64,000 nt of DNA from Entomomonas asaccharolytica (GTDB taxonomy: Bacteria; Pseudomonadota; Gammaproteobacteria; Pseudomonadales; Pseudomonadaceae). The position numbers and the translations under genes were made by a program. Location of the stretch: NCBI RefSeq assembly GCF_016653615.1, contig NZ_CP067393.1, positions 372,001 through 436,000 on the forward strand, in the 5' to 3' direction. Shown here in pieces: positions 9,099 through 17,949 of the stretch. The notes beneath the pieces are model-generated. The model searched no databases, was not told the origin of the DNA, and saw only the letters and a list, made by a program, of their open reading frames with translations. Each line of letters begins with the position of its first letter. Position 1 is the stretch's first letter.

Positions 9099-9953
9099 AT
9101 GATTAACTTAACTGTTATGTACCGTGGTGCTTTAGAAACATGTAATTACGCTTGTGATTATTGTCCTTTTGCAAAGCGTAAGGAAACGAAGCAGAAGAAA
9201 ATAGAAGATATTGTTGGATTAGATAACTTTATTAATTGGATAGCCAAGCAAACAGATATCAACTTTAATGTTTTTTTTACACCTTGGGGAGAAGCATTAG
9301 TCTTTAAACGTTATCAACAAGCAGTTAAACAATTAACAGTAATGCCGCATGTTAATAAGGTTATTTTTCAAACTAATTTAAGCGGTAAGTTAGATTTTTT
9401 AGCTGAGATCAATAGTTTAAAACTTAGATTATGGTGTACTTATCACCCAACAGAAGTACCTAGAAAAAAGTTTATTGATAAAACTAAACAATTAGACTGT
9501 AACAATGTTAAATACAGTGTAGGAATGGTAGGGAAACCTAATTTATTTGATGAAATTAAACAGTTACGTAATGAGTTAAATCCTAACACCTATTTATGGA
9601 TTAATGCTTATGTTGATAATAACCAGCATTATATCTATACAGAAGAGCAAAGGTTGTTTTTAAGCACCATTGATTCATTGTTTTCATTTAATAAATCTTA
9701 TGTTTCAAAAGGCTTACTTTGTTTTGCTGGTGAAAATGCAATTGTTGTAGATGAGTTTGGTAAAATTTATCGTTGTCATTTTATTAAACAAGCCATCGGC
9801 AGTATTCATGACAATAATTGGCAGCAGATATTACAAGAAAGACCATGTACAAGAGCTAATTGTGATTGTCATATAGGCTATATTTTTGTTAAGTCACTTG
9901 ATTTTAAAAGAATATTTGGTGAGCAAACACTTGAACGCATTATGTTAGATTGA
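9099..9953 (+). CDS. STM4011-family radical SAM protein
   Basis: This 284-residue radical SAM protein has C15, C19 and C22 in CNYACDYC directly after a short N-terminal strand (MINLTVMYRGALET). The C-terminal part has a second set of cysteines (GKIYRCHF and RPCTRANCDCH), which resembles the auxiliary cluster regions of SPASM/twitch-type peptide-modifying radical SAM enzymes. The gene begins 3 bp after the STM4012-type gene and is the last of the five-gene run. The family is named STM4011 and its chemistry is undescribed. A small AT-rich hairpin follows the stop. The combination of an auxiliary-cluster-type radical SAM enzyme with an ATP-grasp protein suggests peptide or protein modification, but this is inference. 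Confidence 0.87.
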   Translation: MINLTVMYRGALETCNYACDYCPFAKRKETKQKKIEDIVGLDNFINWIAKQTDINFNVFFTPWGEALVFKRYQQAVKQLTVMPHVNKVIFQTNLSGKLDFLAEINSLKLRLWCTYHPTEVPRKKFIDKTKQLDCNNVKYSVGMVGKPNLFDEIKQLRNELNPNTYLWINAYVDNNQHYIYTEEQRLFLSTIDSLFSFNKSYVSKGLLCFAGENAIVVDEFGKIYRCHFIKQAIGSIHDNNWQQILQERPCTRANCDCHIGYIFVKSLDFKRIFGEQTLERIMLD

Positions 9954-9968
9954 TGAATGCGTTTTTAT

Positions 9969-9983
9969 ATGAGTAAAACTCAT
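9969..9983 (+). terminator. Weak hairpin after the STM4011-type gene
   Basis: ATGAGT-AAA-ACTCAT forms a 6-bp stem 15 bp after the stop, followed by an AT-rich run without a clean T-tract. It may end the five-gene operon. The rest of the gap to 10341 is AT-rich and I see nothing else in it that I can support. Confidence 0.3.
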
Positions 9984-10341
9984 GATTATATATTTATTTA
10001 TTCATGCTTAATGGTGGCAGCTAGTAAGTAAAATTTGATTATTTTGGTTTATTTTAAGGAATAATTAATGTATTTACTCTATTGTTGTCATAAGGGATTA
10101 GTAATTAGGTTAGTGATGTTTAGGTAACCTTTTTTGCTGGTTTGTTAACTTAAATTAACAAAACTTAATTTAAATGTGGAAGTATTATTAAAAGTAAGGA
10201 TATACTATTACTAAATAATTAAGCCTATTGTCTAATGGAAATTTAAAGAAATTAAACAATAGTTGAATGGTTTGATTTCATAGCAACATGGGCCTATGAA
10301 ATACATGAGTAATAACTTTATTCAAATTTGGTCGAGTAGTA

Positions 10342-10755
10342 GTGATTGATATTAATAATGGAATAGCAAAACTTTATGGGAAGATATTCTATCTTTTGAG
10401 TAAGTTATTTTGTATTAGTATAGTATTAATGTTAACTGCTTGCAGTTTATGGAATAAAACACAACAAGATGAGTTTGTTCATTTAAAAGGGCAACATATT
10501 TTAGTAGTGATTGATAGTTTTAGTAGAAACCCTGATGTAATTGAAGATTGGGTTGATTATAAACGTTATACATGGCACCAATGTAAAGCCACAGGTCGAT
10601 CTTCTATTGAGGTTAGGGATAATGGTACATATTATTTAAAACCTGGAGTCATTTGTTGTGATGTCCAGTTTGAAACCGATAGGAAGAATATTGTTTTTGG
10701 CTATAAGGGTCTGAATACATGCCCCGTTAATAATAGTTTAAAACAACAAAAATGA
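10342..10755 (+). CDS. Small predicted lipoprotein of unknown function
   Basis: This is a 137-residue protein from a GTG start; no in-frame ATG lies before the signal peptide. A hydrophobic stretch ends in the lipobox LTAC (about residues 31-34), so the mature protein should begin CSLWNKTQQDEF and be anchored to a membrane. The mature part holds five further cysteines (HQCKA, VICCDVQF, LNTCP), which could form disulfides in the periplasm. I do not recognise the family. It lies 216 bp before the T6SS operon on the same strand, but a T6SS role is not shown. The GTG start has no convincing ribosome binding site, so the true start is uncertain. Confidence 0.6.
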   Translation: MIDINNGIAKLYGKIFYLLSKLFCISIVLMLTACSLWNKTQQDEFVHLKGQHILVVIDSFSRNPDVIEDWVDYKRYTWHQCKATGRSSIEVRDNGTYYLKPGVICCDVQFETDRKNIVFGYKGLNTCPVNNSLKQQK

Positions 10756-10971
10756 AAGCTTAGTGGCAAGGTATGATTTAAATAATGAAAGATTGTTTTT
10801 AAGATCATAAAGTTATAGTAGCCAAGAAAGGATATATTATATGATAGCTGTACATATAAATTATAAAAGATACAAAATTGATGTATTGGGCCATGTTGCT
10901 ATACAGAAAATTAATAATATGATGTTGGTTATCAATTAATAATCTTTATTTTTCAGGGAAGCAGGGTAAAG

Positions 10972-12561
10972 ATGTCTTTTGTTAACCCGTTACTTAAAAA
11001 TTATTCATCTCTATTAGAGCCTATCAGTTCTCACAGCTTTGTAGGTGAAGACGTTCGTTATTCTGCTACTTTCGAAGAAGTTGAAAGCATGTTATCAGGA
11101 TCAACTTCACTTTTTAGTAGCACAGGAACTGATTGGCAGAGAATAATTGAATTAAGTGAAAAAATATTGACTACGCAAGCAAAAGATATGCGCGTGCTTG
11201 CTTGGTTCTGTTGGGGACTTTTTAAAACTGATACGTTTACTGGATTGCATGCAGGTCTTTATTACCTCAATGAATTAATTGTTAAGTGTTGGGATGACAT
11301 ATTTCCTAGTAAACAAAGAACGAAAATGTCAGCTGTTGAGTGGTTAAGCTCTAGATTGGAGCAGCTTTTTCAAGAGACTATAGATGTTAAAGAGCAGATT
11401 TCTTTATTTGAAGCAGTATTGGCAGAATTAATACGTTTAGATGCGTTTTTAACAGATAAGTGGCAGGATAAGTCTCCTTTATTATTACCTACTTGTCGCC
11501 GTATTGAGAGGATGATTGCAGAGACTACCAAAGTTGCTGATAAAGATAAAGAATCCAAAAGTGTAGTAGAAAAGGTTATTACGCAAGCTAAAGAGATAGT
11601 CACAGGTACAGCAACTCCTCAATCAACCGTTACAGCACTAGATAATGAACGAGATGCTAATAAATTATTACGTAATTTGCAGGATAATGGTCGTACACTC
11701 TGTATATGGTGGTTAAACCAACGTTCAACGGATATTAAAGCGTTACGTTTAAATCGTACTTTATTATGGATTGCTATAGAAGCATTACCTGATAGTAAAG
11801 ATGATGTGACTACATTACGACCTGTGCCTTTAGATAAAGTGAATAGTTATAAAGAGAGGCTAGCACAAGGGCGTTATTCAGATTTAATAATAGATGTAGA
11901 AATAAGTATTTCGAAAGCACCGTTTTGGTTAGATGGCCAATATATAGTTTGGCAATGTTTACAGGCACTTCGTATGGATGTTGCCATGTTAGAACTAGAG
12001 GTACAGTTAGCATTATTTTTACAACGAGTTCCTCGCGTTACTGAATTAAAGTTTCATGACAATACACCTTTTGCTGATGAAGCTACAATCGCTTGGATTA
12101 ATGATTATGTATTGCCAAGATTAACTAATCAAGCTGGGCAGATTAATGCTCATATTATTTCAAGTGGTACAGGTCAAGATAGTTGGGATGAAGTGCTACA
12201 GGAAAGTATTACTAAACTATCACGAGAAGGTTTAAAAGAGTCAATGGCACCTTTAGTAGCAGGTTTAAAGGCAGCTACTGGAGGGCGAGAAAAGTTCTTC
12301 TGGCAGTTATGTATGGCTAAACTCTGTTTTGCTAATAAGAAGTATGAGTTAGCAAAAACTCAATTGGAAAATTTGGATGAGCATATTTATCAGTTGGGAA
12401 TTGATCAGTGGGAGCCCTCATTAGCTTTAGAAGTAGTTTACTTGTTATATAAGTGTTGTGAGCTGTTACCACAATCCCAACAAGTAAGAGAGTCAAAAGA
12501 GAGATTATATAAAAGACTATGTTTTTTGGACATGGATTTAATTGTGGATGAAGGTCAATGA
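10972..12561 (+). CDS. tssA: T6SS protein TssA
   Basis: This 529-residue protein has the ImpA-type N-terminal domain expected of TssA: PISSHSFVGEDVRYSATFEE near the start, then the WQRIIELSEKILTTQAKDMRVLAWF block. TssA helps coordinate baseplate and sheath assembly in the cytoplasm. The long C-terminal half (YDLIIDVEISISKAPFWLDGQY-like core at about residues 305-335, then WDEVLQESITKLSREGL) fits the long TssA forms. The ATG follows an AGGGTAAAG ribosome binding site. It is the first gene of a continuous operon, as hsiA2 is in the Pseudomonas HSI-II locus. I found no sigma-54 promoter in the 216-bp leader. Confidence 0.93.
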   Translation: MSFVNPLLKNYSSLLEPISSHSFVGEDVRYSATFEEVESMLSGSTSLFSSTGTDWQRIIELSEKILTTQAKDMRVLAWFCWGLFKTDTFTGLHAGLYYLNELIVKCWDDIFPSKQRTKMSAVEWLSSRLEQLFQETIDVKEQISLFEAVLAELIRLDAFLTDKWQDKSPLLLPTCRRIERMIAETTKVADKDKESKSVVEKVITQAKEIVTGTATPQSTVTALDNERDANKLLRNLQDNGRTLCIWWLNQRSTDIKALRLNRTLLWIAIEALPDSKDDVTTLRPVPLDKVNSYKERLAQGRYSDLIIDVEISISKAPFWLDGQYIVWQCLQALRMDVAMLELEVQLALFLQRVPRVTELKFHDNTPFADEATIAWINDYVLPRLTNQAGQINAHIISSGTGQDSWDEVLQESITKLSREGLKESMAPLVAGLKAATGGREKFFWQLCMAKLCFANKKYELAKTQLENLDEHIYQLGIDQWEPSLALEVVYLLYKCCELLPQSQQVRESKERLYKRLCFLDMDLIVDEGQ

Positions 12562-12606
12562 TTTTATTGTTTTTTATCCAAAGTTTAGTAACCAATGGAG
12601 AGATTT

Positions 12607-13149
12607 ATGGCTAAGAAAGAAAGCTCAGTAGCACCTAAAGAGCGGATTAACGTTACATTTAAACCTGCGATAGGGGATGCTCAAGAAGAAATTGAAATTC
12701 CTTTTAAAGTGATGGTATTAGGTGATTTTACTCATCGTCCTGATGACCGTGTTTTAGAAGAAAGAAAGCCGATTAGTGTTGATAAAAATACATTTAATGA
12801 TGTATTGGAAAAACAGAATTTAAGTTTAGATATATCCGTACCTAATCGTCTGCAAAATGAAGATCCAGATAGTGAATTAGCAGTAAGTTTGAAGTTTAAG
12901 AATATGAAAGACTTCGATCCTGCAAGTGTTGTTGAGCAAGTGCCTGAGCTTAAAAAGCTAATGGAATTAAGAGATGCGTTAGTAGCATTGAAAGGTCCAT
13001 TAGGAAATGCGCCTGCTTTCCGTAAAGCAATTGAGAGCGTGTTATCTGATGATGACTCTCGTGAAAAAGTGCTTAAAGAGTTGGGCATGGCTGCAGAAGC
13101 TGCGGCTAATGGAAAAGACTCTGGTAAAGATAAGAAAGGAGATAAATAA
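12607..13149 (+). CDS. tssB: T6SS contractile sheath small subunit TssB
   Basis: This is a 180-residue VipA/TssB sheath subunit. MAKKESSVAPKERINVTFKP, the DAQEEIEIPFKVMVLGDFT strand and the ISVDKNTFNDVLEKQNLSL region are typical of the family. I chose the ATG at 12607 because GGAG lies just upstream; an ATG four codons earlier overlaps that ribosome binding site. TssB pairs with TssC to build the cytoplasmic sheath whose contraction propels the Hcp tube. The C-terminal tail is rich in Lys, Gly and Asp. The stop overlaps the tssC start by one base, consistent with coupled expression of both sheath proteins. Confidence 0.97.
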   Translation: MAKKESSVAPKERINVTFKPAIGDAQEEIEIPFKVMVLGDFTHRPDDRVLEERKPISVDKNTFNDVLEKQNLSLDISVPNRLQNEDPDSELAVSLKFKNMKDFDPASVVEQVPELKKLMELRDALVALKGPLGNAPAFRKAIESVLSDDDSREKVLKELGMAAEAAANGKDSGKDKKGDK

Positions 13150-14627
13150 TGAGTGCTAGCTCACAAGAAGCGAAGTCCAAGTCAGTTGCTACAGAACTTG
13201 GTATTCTTGACCGTATTATTGCAGAAACAAAGTTAACCCCAGAGGATGAAGCGTATAACGTTGCGAAACAGGGGATTGCTGTATTTATTGAGGAGTTGTT
13301 AAAACCTCAAAATAAAAATGAACCTATTAAGAAAGCCTTAGTTGATCGCATGATCAGCGAGATTGATGAAAAATTAAGTCGGCAAATGGATGAAATTCTT
13401 CATCACTCTGAAATGCAAAGTTTAGAATCAACATGGCGTGGTTTAAAACTATTAGTTGATCGTACCGATTTCCGTGAAAACAATAAGATTGAAATCTTAA
13501 ATGTTTCTAAAGAAGATTTATTAGATGATTTTGAAGATGCTCCTGAAATCTTTAAATCTGGTCTATATAAACATGTATATACAGCTGAATATGGACAATT
13601 CGGTGGTATGCCAGTAGGTTCTATTGTTGGTAACTACTATTTTGGCCCAAGCTCTCCAGATGTTAAGTTAATGCAATATTTGTCCGCAGTAGCTTGTATG
13701 GCTCATGCTCCATTTATTGCTGCAGCTGGTCCTCAGTTCTTCGGTTTAGAAGCTTTCACTGGTTTACCAGATATGAAAGATCTTAAAGATCATTTTGAAG
13801 GTCCATTGTTTACTAAATGGCAAAGCTTTAGAGAGCAAGAAGATTCTCGTTATTGTGGTTTAACATTACCTCGTTTCTTATTACGTAATCCTTATGATCC
13901 AGAAGAAAATCCTGTGAAAAGCTTCTGCTATAAAGAAAATGTATCTGAAAGCCATGAGCATTATCTATGGGGTAATACTGCATTTGCTTTTGCAACACGT
14001 TTAACAGATAGCTTTGCTAAATACCGTTGGTGTCCAAATATTATTGGACCACGTAGTGGTGGTGCAGTTGAAGATTTACCATTACATCATTTTGAAAGTA
14101 TGGGTGAAATCGAAACTAAGATTCCTACTGAGGTATTGGTTTCTGACCGTCGTGAGTATGAGTTAGCAGAGTCAGGCTTTATTGCATTAACCATGCGTAA
14201 AGGCAGTGACAATGCTGCATTCTTCTCGGCTAATTCTGTACAAAAACCAAAATTCTTTGGTATCAGTGAAGAAGGTAAAACAGCAGAGCTTAATTATAAG
14301 TTAGGTACTCAATTACCATATTTATTCGTAATTAGCCGTCTTGCGCACTATGTAAAAGTATTACAACGTGAACAATTAGGATCTTGGAAAGAGCGTACAG
14401 ATCTTGAGCGTGAACTTAATAAGTGGATTAAACAGTATATTGCTGACCAAGAAAATCCAAGTGCTGAAGTACGCGGTCGTCGTCCTTTACGTGCAGCGCA
14501 AATTATTGTGACTGATGTTGAGGGTGAACCAGGCTGGTATCGTGTGACTGTTAATGTTCGTCCTCACTTTAAATATATGGGGGCTGATTTTACCTTATCG
14601 CTAGTTGGTAAATTAGATAAGGAATAA
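13149..14627 (+). CDS. tssC: T6SS contractile sheath large subunit TssC
   Basis: At 492 residues this is the usual VipB/TssC length. Strong family blocks are visible: LESTWRGLKLLVDRTDFREN, then EYGQFGGMPVGSIVGNYYFG, LPRFLLRNPYDPEENPVKSF, and the C-terminal RGRRPLRAAQIIVTDVEGEPG. The protein forms the bulk of the contractile sheath with TssB and is disassembled by ClpV. Start and stop are well defined: ATG overlapping the tssB stop, and TAA 13 bp before tssE. Codon use and composition match the flanking T6SS genes. Function is assigned by family similarity. Confidence 0.98.
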   Translation: MSASSQEAKSKSVATELGILDRIIAETKLTPEDEAYNVAKQGIAVFIEELLKPQNKNEPIKKALVDRMISEIDEKLSRQMDEILHHSEMQSLESTWRGLKLLVDRTDFRENNKIEILNVSKEDLLDDFEDAPEIFKSGLYKHVYTAEYGQFGGMPVGSIVGNYYFGPSSPDVKLMQYLSAVACMAHAPFIAAAGPQFFGLEAFTGLPDMKDLKDHFEGPLFTKWQSFREQEDSRYCGLTLPRFLLRNPYDPEENPVKSFCYKENVSESHEHYLWGNTAFAFATRLTDSFAKYRWCPNIIGPRSGGAVEDLPLHHFESMGEIETKIPTEVLVSDRREYELAESGFIALTMRKGSDNAAFFSANSVQKPKFFGISEEGKTAELNYKLGTQLPYLFVISRLAHYVKVLQREQLGSWKERTDLERELNKWIKQYIADQENPSAEVRGRRPLRAAQIIVTDVEGEPGWYRVTVNVRPHFKYMGADFTLSLVGKLDKE

Positions 14628-14640
14628 TGAGGGTGATGGA

Positions 14641-15063
14641 ATGAGTAAATATGGTAGTCTCTTTGAGCGTTTAGCAGGTGTCCCTGAAACCAGAAAAAAG
14701 CTTGATGATGAGACTGCCATTACTCTTTCTATTGCTGATCATTTGGCAAAGATGCTTAGTACCAGAGCAGGTAGTGTACAAACATTACCTGATTATGGTT
14801 TGCCTGACTTAAATGATTTAAATCTCTCATTACATGACTCGTTACAACAGTCACGAACAGCGATTGAAAGGTTTGTTGAGGCCTATGAGCCTAGATTGTC
14901 TGAAGTTAGGGTTGTTCCTTTACCTAGAACTCATGATCCATTAAACCTATCTTTTACTATTGAGGGAATGATAGATGTAGGTGGGATGAAAAGAGAAGTA
15001 TCTTTTTCTGCTGCTTTGAATGGTTCAGGACAAGTGAAAATAAAGAAACGTTATTATAGTTAA
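14641..15063 (+). CDS. tssE: T6SS baseplate subunit TssE
   Basis: This 140-residue protein is of the gp25-like baseplate family. SLFERLAGV near the N-terminus, then SIADHLAKMLSTRAGSVQTLPDYGLPDLNDL, and the C-terminal FTIEGMIDVGG block match TssE. TssE sits in the baseplate wedge with TssF and TssG and initiates sheath assembly. The gene starts 13 bp after tssC with a GAGGGTGATGG ribosome binding site. Its length is normal, and I see no frameshift or missing conserved segment. Confidence 0.96.
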   Translation: MSKYGSLFERLAGVPETRKKLDDETAITLSIADHLAKMLSTRAGSVQTLPDYGLPDLNDLNLSLHDSLQQSRTAIERFVEAYEPRLSEVRVVPLPRTHDPLNLSFTIEGMIDVGGMKREVSFSAALNGSGQVKIKKRYYS

Positions 15064-15086
15064 TAGAAGGTTTCCAAGGAGTTTCA

Positions 15087-16883
15087 GTGTCGTTTAATTA
15101 TTATTACCTACAAGAGTTAACAGCCCTGCGTCGTATGGGCAAGCAGTTTGCGCAAAGAAATCCTGCGTTAGCTCCCTTTATTGGTGATGGTAGTCGTGAC
15201 CCTGATGTTGAGCGTTTATTAGAAAGTTTTGCTTTTTTAACTGGACGTTTAAGACAACGTTTAGATGATGAACTTCCTGAGTTAGCTCACTCACTAATGA
15301 ATTTATTATGGCCCAACTATATGCGGTCATTACCTGCATTTAGCATCATAGAGTTTGATGCTGTGCAGGAAACAGAAGATTGTATAACCTTACCGCGGCA
15401 GTCTATGGTTAATTCTGTTCCTGTTGATGGTACTGTTTGTCAATTTCAAACCTGCTTTGAAACAAAAATATATGCCTTACAATTAGATAGCGTTGATTAT
15501 GCCATTAAAAATGGTGGGGCTATTTTTAGTCTAAAGTTACTATTGAATGGTGAAGGTGATTTAATTGGTGCGCCCCTTGATAGTTTAAGACTACATTTGT
15601 CTGGTGAGCGTTATATTAGTCAAATGTTGTACCTTTGTTTATTACGTCATCTTGAAGATATACAGTTGATTCCTTTAAATGAAAAAGGTGAACCTTTTAC
15701 AGATAGCAACGGCAATATTTTAGGCGCTAAAACAATAGGGCCTGAGAATATTAAAGCTGTAGGGTATGCTGAAAATGAAGCCTTATTACCTTACCCAGCT
15801 AATACTTTTCGTGGTTATCGCTATATTCAAGAATATTTTGCATTTCAAGATAAATTTTTATTTGTTGATCTTGAAAAGTTAAATGTCTTAAAGACATTAC
15901 CTGAGGATATTTTAGAGCGAGCAAAAGGAATAATGGTTCGTTTTAATATTCGTAAAGCCAATATGCAGCGCATTCAGCCGACCACAGAAAATATTCGGTT
16001 GTATTGTACGCCTGTGGTTAATTTATTTTCACACAGTGCGATGCCTATTAACTTTACAGGTACTGATAATGAATACCATATTCTTCCAAGTATTAATACA
16101 CCTGGCCACTATGAAGTGTTTTCCGTTGATAAAGTAGTTGGTTGGAGTAATACCCGTAATGAATATAAAGATTATGTGCCATTTGAGTCTTTTGAACATG
16201 ACGCTAGTTTTGATGTAGATGAAGTAAAGCCGTATTATTTTATTAGAAAAGAAAAATCTATTACCCATGACGGGTTAGATACGTATTTACGTTTTGCTAG
16301 TAAAGATAGCACTATTTTCTCAGGTGATACCTTATCAATTGATTTAAGTTGTACCAATCAAAACCTTCCTAAGCAATTAAGAGTAGGTGATATTTGTGTA
16401 GCTACTGAAAGTATTCCAGATAATCTAGTGTTTAGAAATATTGTTCCTCCTACTACTAGTTATGCACCACCAATAGAAACAGGTTTCTTATGGCGTATTA
16501 TTAGTAATATGTCATTGAATTATTTGTCATTAGCAGATGTAGAGCCCTTAAAGGTTGTATTAGAAACCTATGACTTCCCACGTTATTACGATCAACAAAG
16601 AGAACGGGTTAGTCGTAGATTATTAGCAGGTTTAAAAGACATAAAATATAAGCCTGTTGATCGATTACATAAAGGGTTACCTTTACGCGGTATTAGAACA
16701 GAAATAACCATCGATCCAGAAGGTTATATTGGTGATGGCGATTTATTTTTGTTTGCTTCAATGTTGAATGAGTTTTTTGTGCTCTATGTTAGCTTAAATT
16801 CATTCCACGAATTAGTAGTACATAGTACCCATAACCAAACTTATAAATGGCCATTACGTATAGGGCAGCAGGCATTATTATGA
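15087..16883 (+). CDS. tssF: T6SS baseplate subunit TssF
   Basis: At 598 residues this is the usual TssF length. The start is GTG at 15087, preceded by AAGGAG at optimal distance. The opening YYLQELTALRRMGKQFAQRNPALAPFIGDGSRDPDVERLLESFAFLTGRLRQRLDDELPEL contains the signature of this family. ISNMSLNYLSL and the GLPLRGIRTEITIDPEGYIGDGDLFLFASMLNEFF block near the C-terminus complete it. TssF binds TssG and TssK in the baseplate wedge. The gene lies between tssE and tssG in the standard order. Confidence 0.97.
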   Translation: MSFNYYYLQELTALRRMGKQFAQRNPALAPFIGDGSRDPDVERLLESFAFLTGRLRQRLDDELPELAHSLMNLLWPNYMRSLPAFSIIEFDAVQETEDCITLPRQSMVNSVPVDGTVCQFQTCFETKIYALQLDSVDYAIKNGGAIFSLKLLLNGEGDLIGAPLDSLRLHLSGERYISQMLYLCLLRHLEDIQLIPLNEKGEPFTDSNGNILGAKTIGPENIKAVGYAENEALLPYPANTFRGYRYIQEYFAFQDKFLFVDLEKLNVLKTLPEDILERAKGIMVRFNIRKANMQRIQPTTENIRLYCTPVVNLFSHSAMPINFTGTDNEYHILPSINTPGHYEVFSVDKVVGWSNTRNEYKDYVPFESFEHDASFDVDEVKPYYFIRKEKSITHDGLDTYLRFASKDSTIFSGDTLSIDLSCTNQNLPKQLRVGDICVATESIPDNLVFRNIVPPTTSYAPPIETGFLWRIISNMSLNYLSLADVEPLKVVLETYDFPRYYDQQRERVSRRLLAGLKDIKYKPVDRLHKGLPLRGIRTEITIDPEGYIGDGDLFLFASMLNEFFVLYVSLNSFHELVVHSTHNQTYKWPLRIGQQALL

Positions 16884-16902
16884 TGTTAGGAATGGTAAGG
16901 GC

Positions 16903-17937
16903 ATGACTGCTAAAAATATTTATTATCGGGAAAATGTTAAAGAACATCTTCCTGAATTGCCTTTGTGGCATAAACAAAATGTTAGGAAGTATTCGTTATT
17001 TCAAGGTGTGTTATTAACGATAGATTATTTACGTAGTATTACATCTGATACGGTTACTGATGAAGAATTATATGAGCGTATTGAGTTTGTAGCGAATCCT
17101 AGCTTGGGATTTCCTACCTGTGATATTGAATATATAGAATTTTTTATTGAAAACGAACAAGTTCGCGTAAAAATGAGAATCAATCCATTAGGGTTGATTG
17201 GTGCTAACTCACCAATGCCAGTGTTCTATAGTGAGCAAGCGCTTGGAGATAGTACAGAGGAAGATAATACTACACGAGATTTTTTAAATTATTTTAATGA
17301 TCGTTTACAAAGATTGCTTTTGCCTATTTGGAAAAAATATCGTTATTACGCTTTTTACCAATCAGGCGCAATGGATGTTTTTTCAGCAAAGTTATTTTCA
17401 TTAATAGGTTTAGGACATGAGGCTTTTAGAAAATCAGATAATCTAAACTGGAAACGATTATTACCTTATTTAGGAATGATCAGCTTACGGGCACATTCAG
17501 CAGTATTGGTTGAGGCAGTATTAAGATATTACTTTAAACACTCAGATATTTTTGTAGAGCAATGTATTGAGCGTAGAGTAAATATTGCAGAAGACCAATT
17601 AAATAGGTTGGGTTTAAGTAATAGTGTAATGGGAGATACTCTCGTAATAGGTACAGAGGTACGTGATAGAGGCGGTAAATTTCGTATTCATATCCTGAAA
17701 CTGACGTGGGAACGCTTTCATCAATTTTTACCTATTTATAAAGAATATGGACAATTAAGCACACTGGTCGGCTTTATATTGCGAGATCCTTTAGATTATG
17801 ACATTAAGTTGCAACTATTAAAGGATGAAATAAGAGATTTAACAATAGGTGATCAAAGTGATTGCCTCTTAGGTTGGACAAGTTGGCTAGGCAAAGAAAA
17901 GGCCGATGGCGAAATTTTATTAAAGAACCAAATGTAA
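16903..17937 (+). CDS. tssG: T6SS baseplate subunit TssG
   Basis: This 344-residue TssG has the family's typical N-terminal FFQGVLL-like element (SLFQGVLLTIDYLRS), the FEVANPSLGFP-type segment (IEFVANPSLGFPTCDIEYIE), NPLGLIGANSPMPVFYSEQAL, and the central FLNYFNDRLQRLLLPIWKKYRYY stretch. In T6SS assembly TssG clamps two TssF copies in each wedge. The ATG follows TAAGGGC. The stop lies 12 bp before the clpV start. Nothing is unusual in length or context. Confidence 0.96.
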   Translation: MTAKNIYYRENVKEHLPELPLWHKQNVRKYSLFQGVLLTIDYLRSITSDTVTDEELYERIEFVANPSLGFPTCDIEYIEFFIENEQVRVKMRINPLGLIGANSPMPVFYSEQALGDSTEEDNTTRDFLNYFNDRLQRLLLPIWKKYRYYAFYQSGAMDVFSAKLFSLIGLGHEAFRKSDNLNWKRLLPYLGMISLRAHSAVLVEAVLRYYFKHSDIFVEQCIERRVNIAEDQLNRLGLSNSVMGDTLVIGTEVRDRGGKFRIHILKLTWERFHQFLPIYKEYGQLSTLVGFILRDPLDYDIKLQLLKDEIRDLTIGDQSDCLLGWTSWLGKEKADGEILLKNQM

Positions 17938-17949
17938 AAGGGATTATTG

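Noticed and set aside
10131-10148. Sigma-54-like sequence TAGGTAACCTTTTTTGCT
   Set aside because: The GG-to-GC distance is one base too long; the spacing is strict in known promoters.
10841-10939. 32-codon frame starting MIAVHINYKRYKID before tssA
   Set aside because: It is short and AT-rich, with no recognisable domain or signal; its ribosome binding site is poor and chance frames are common here.
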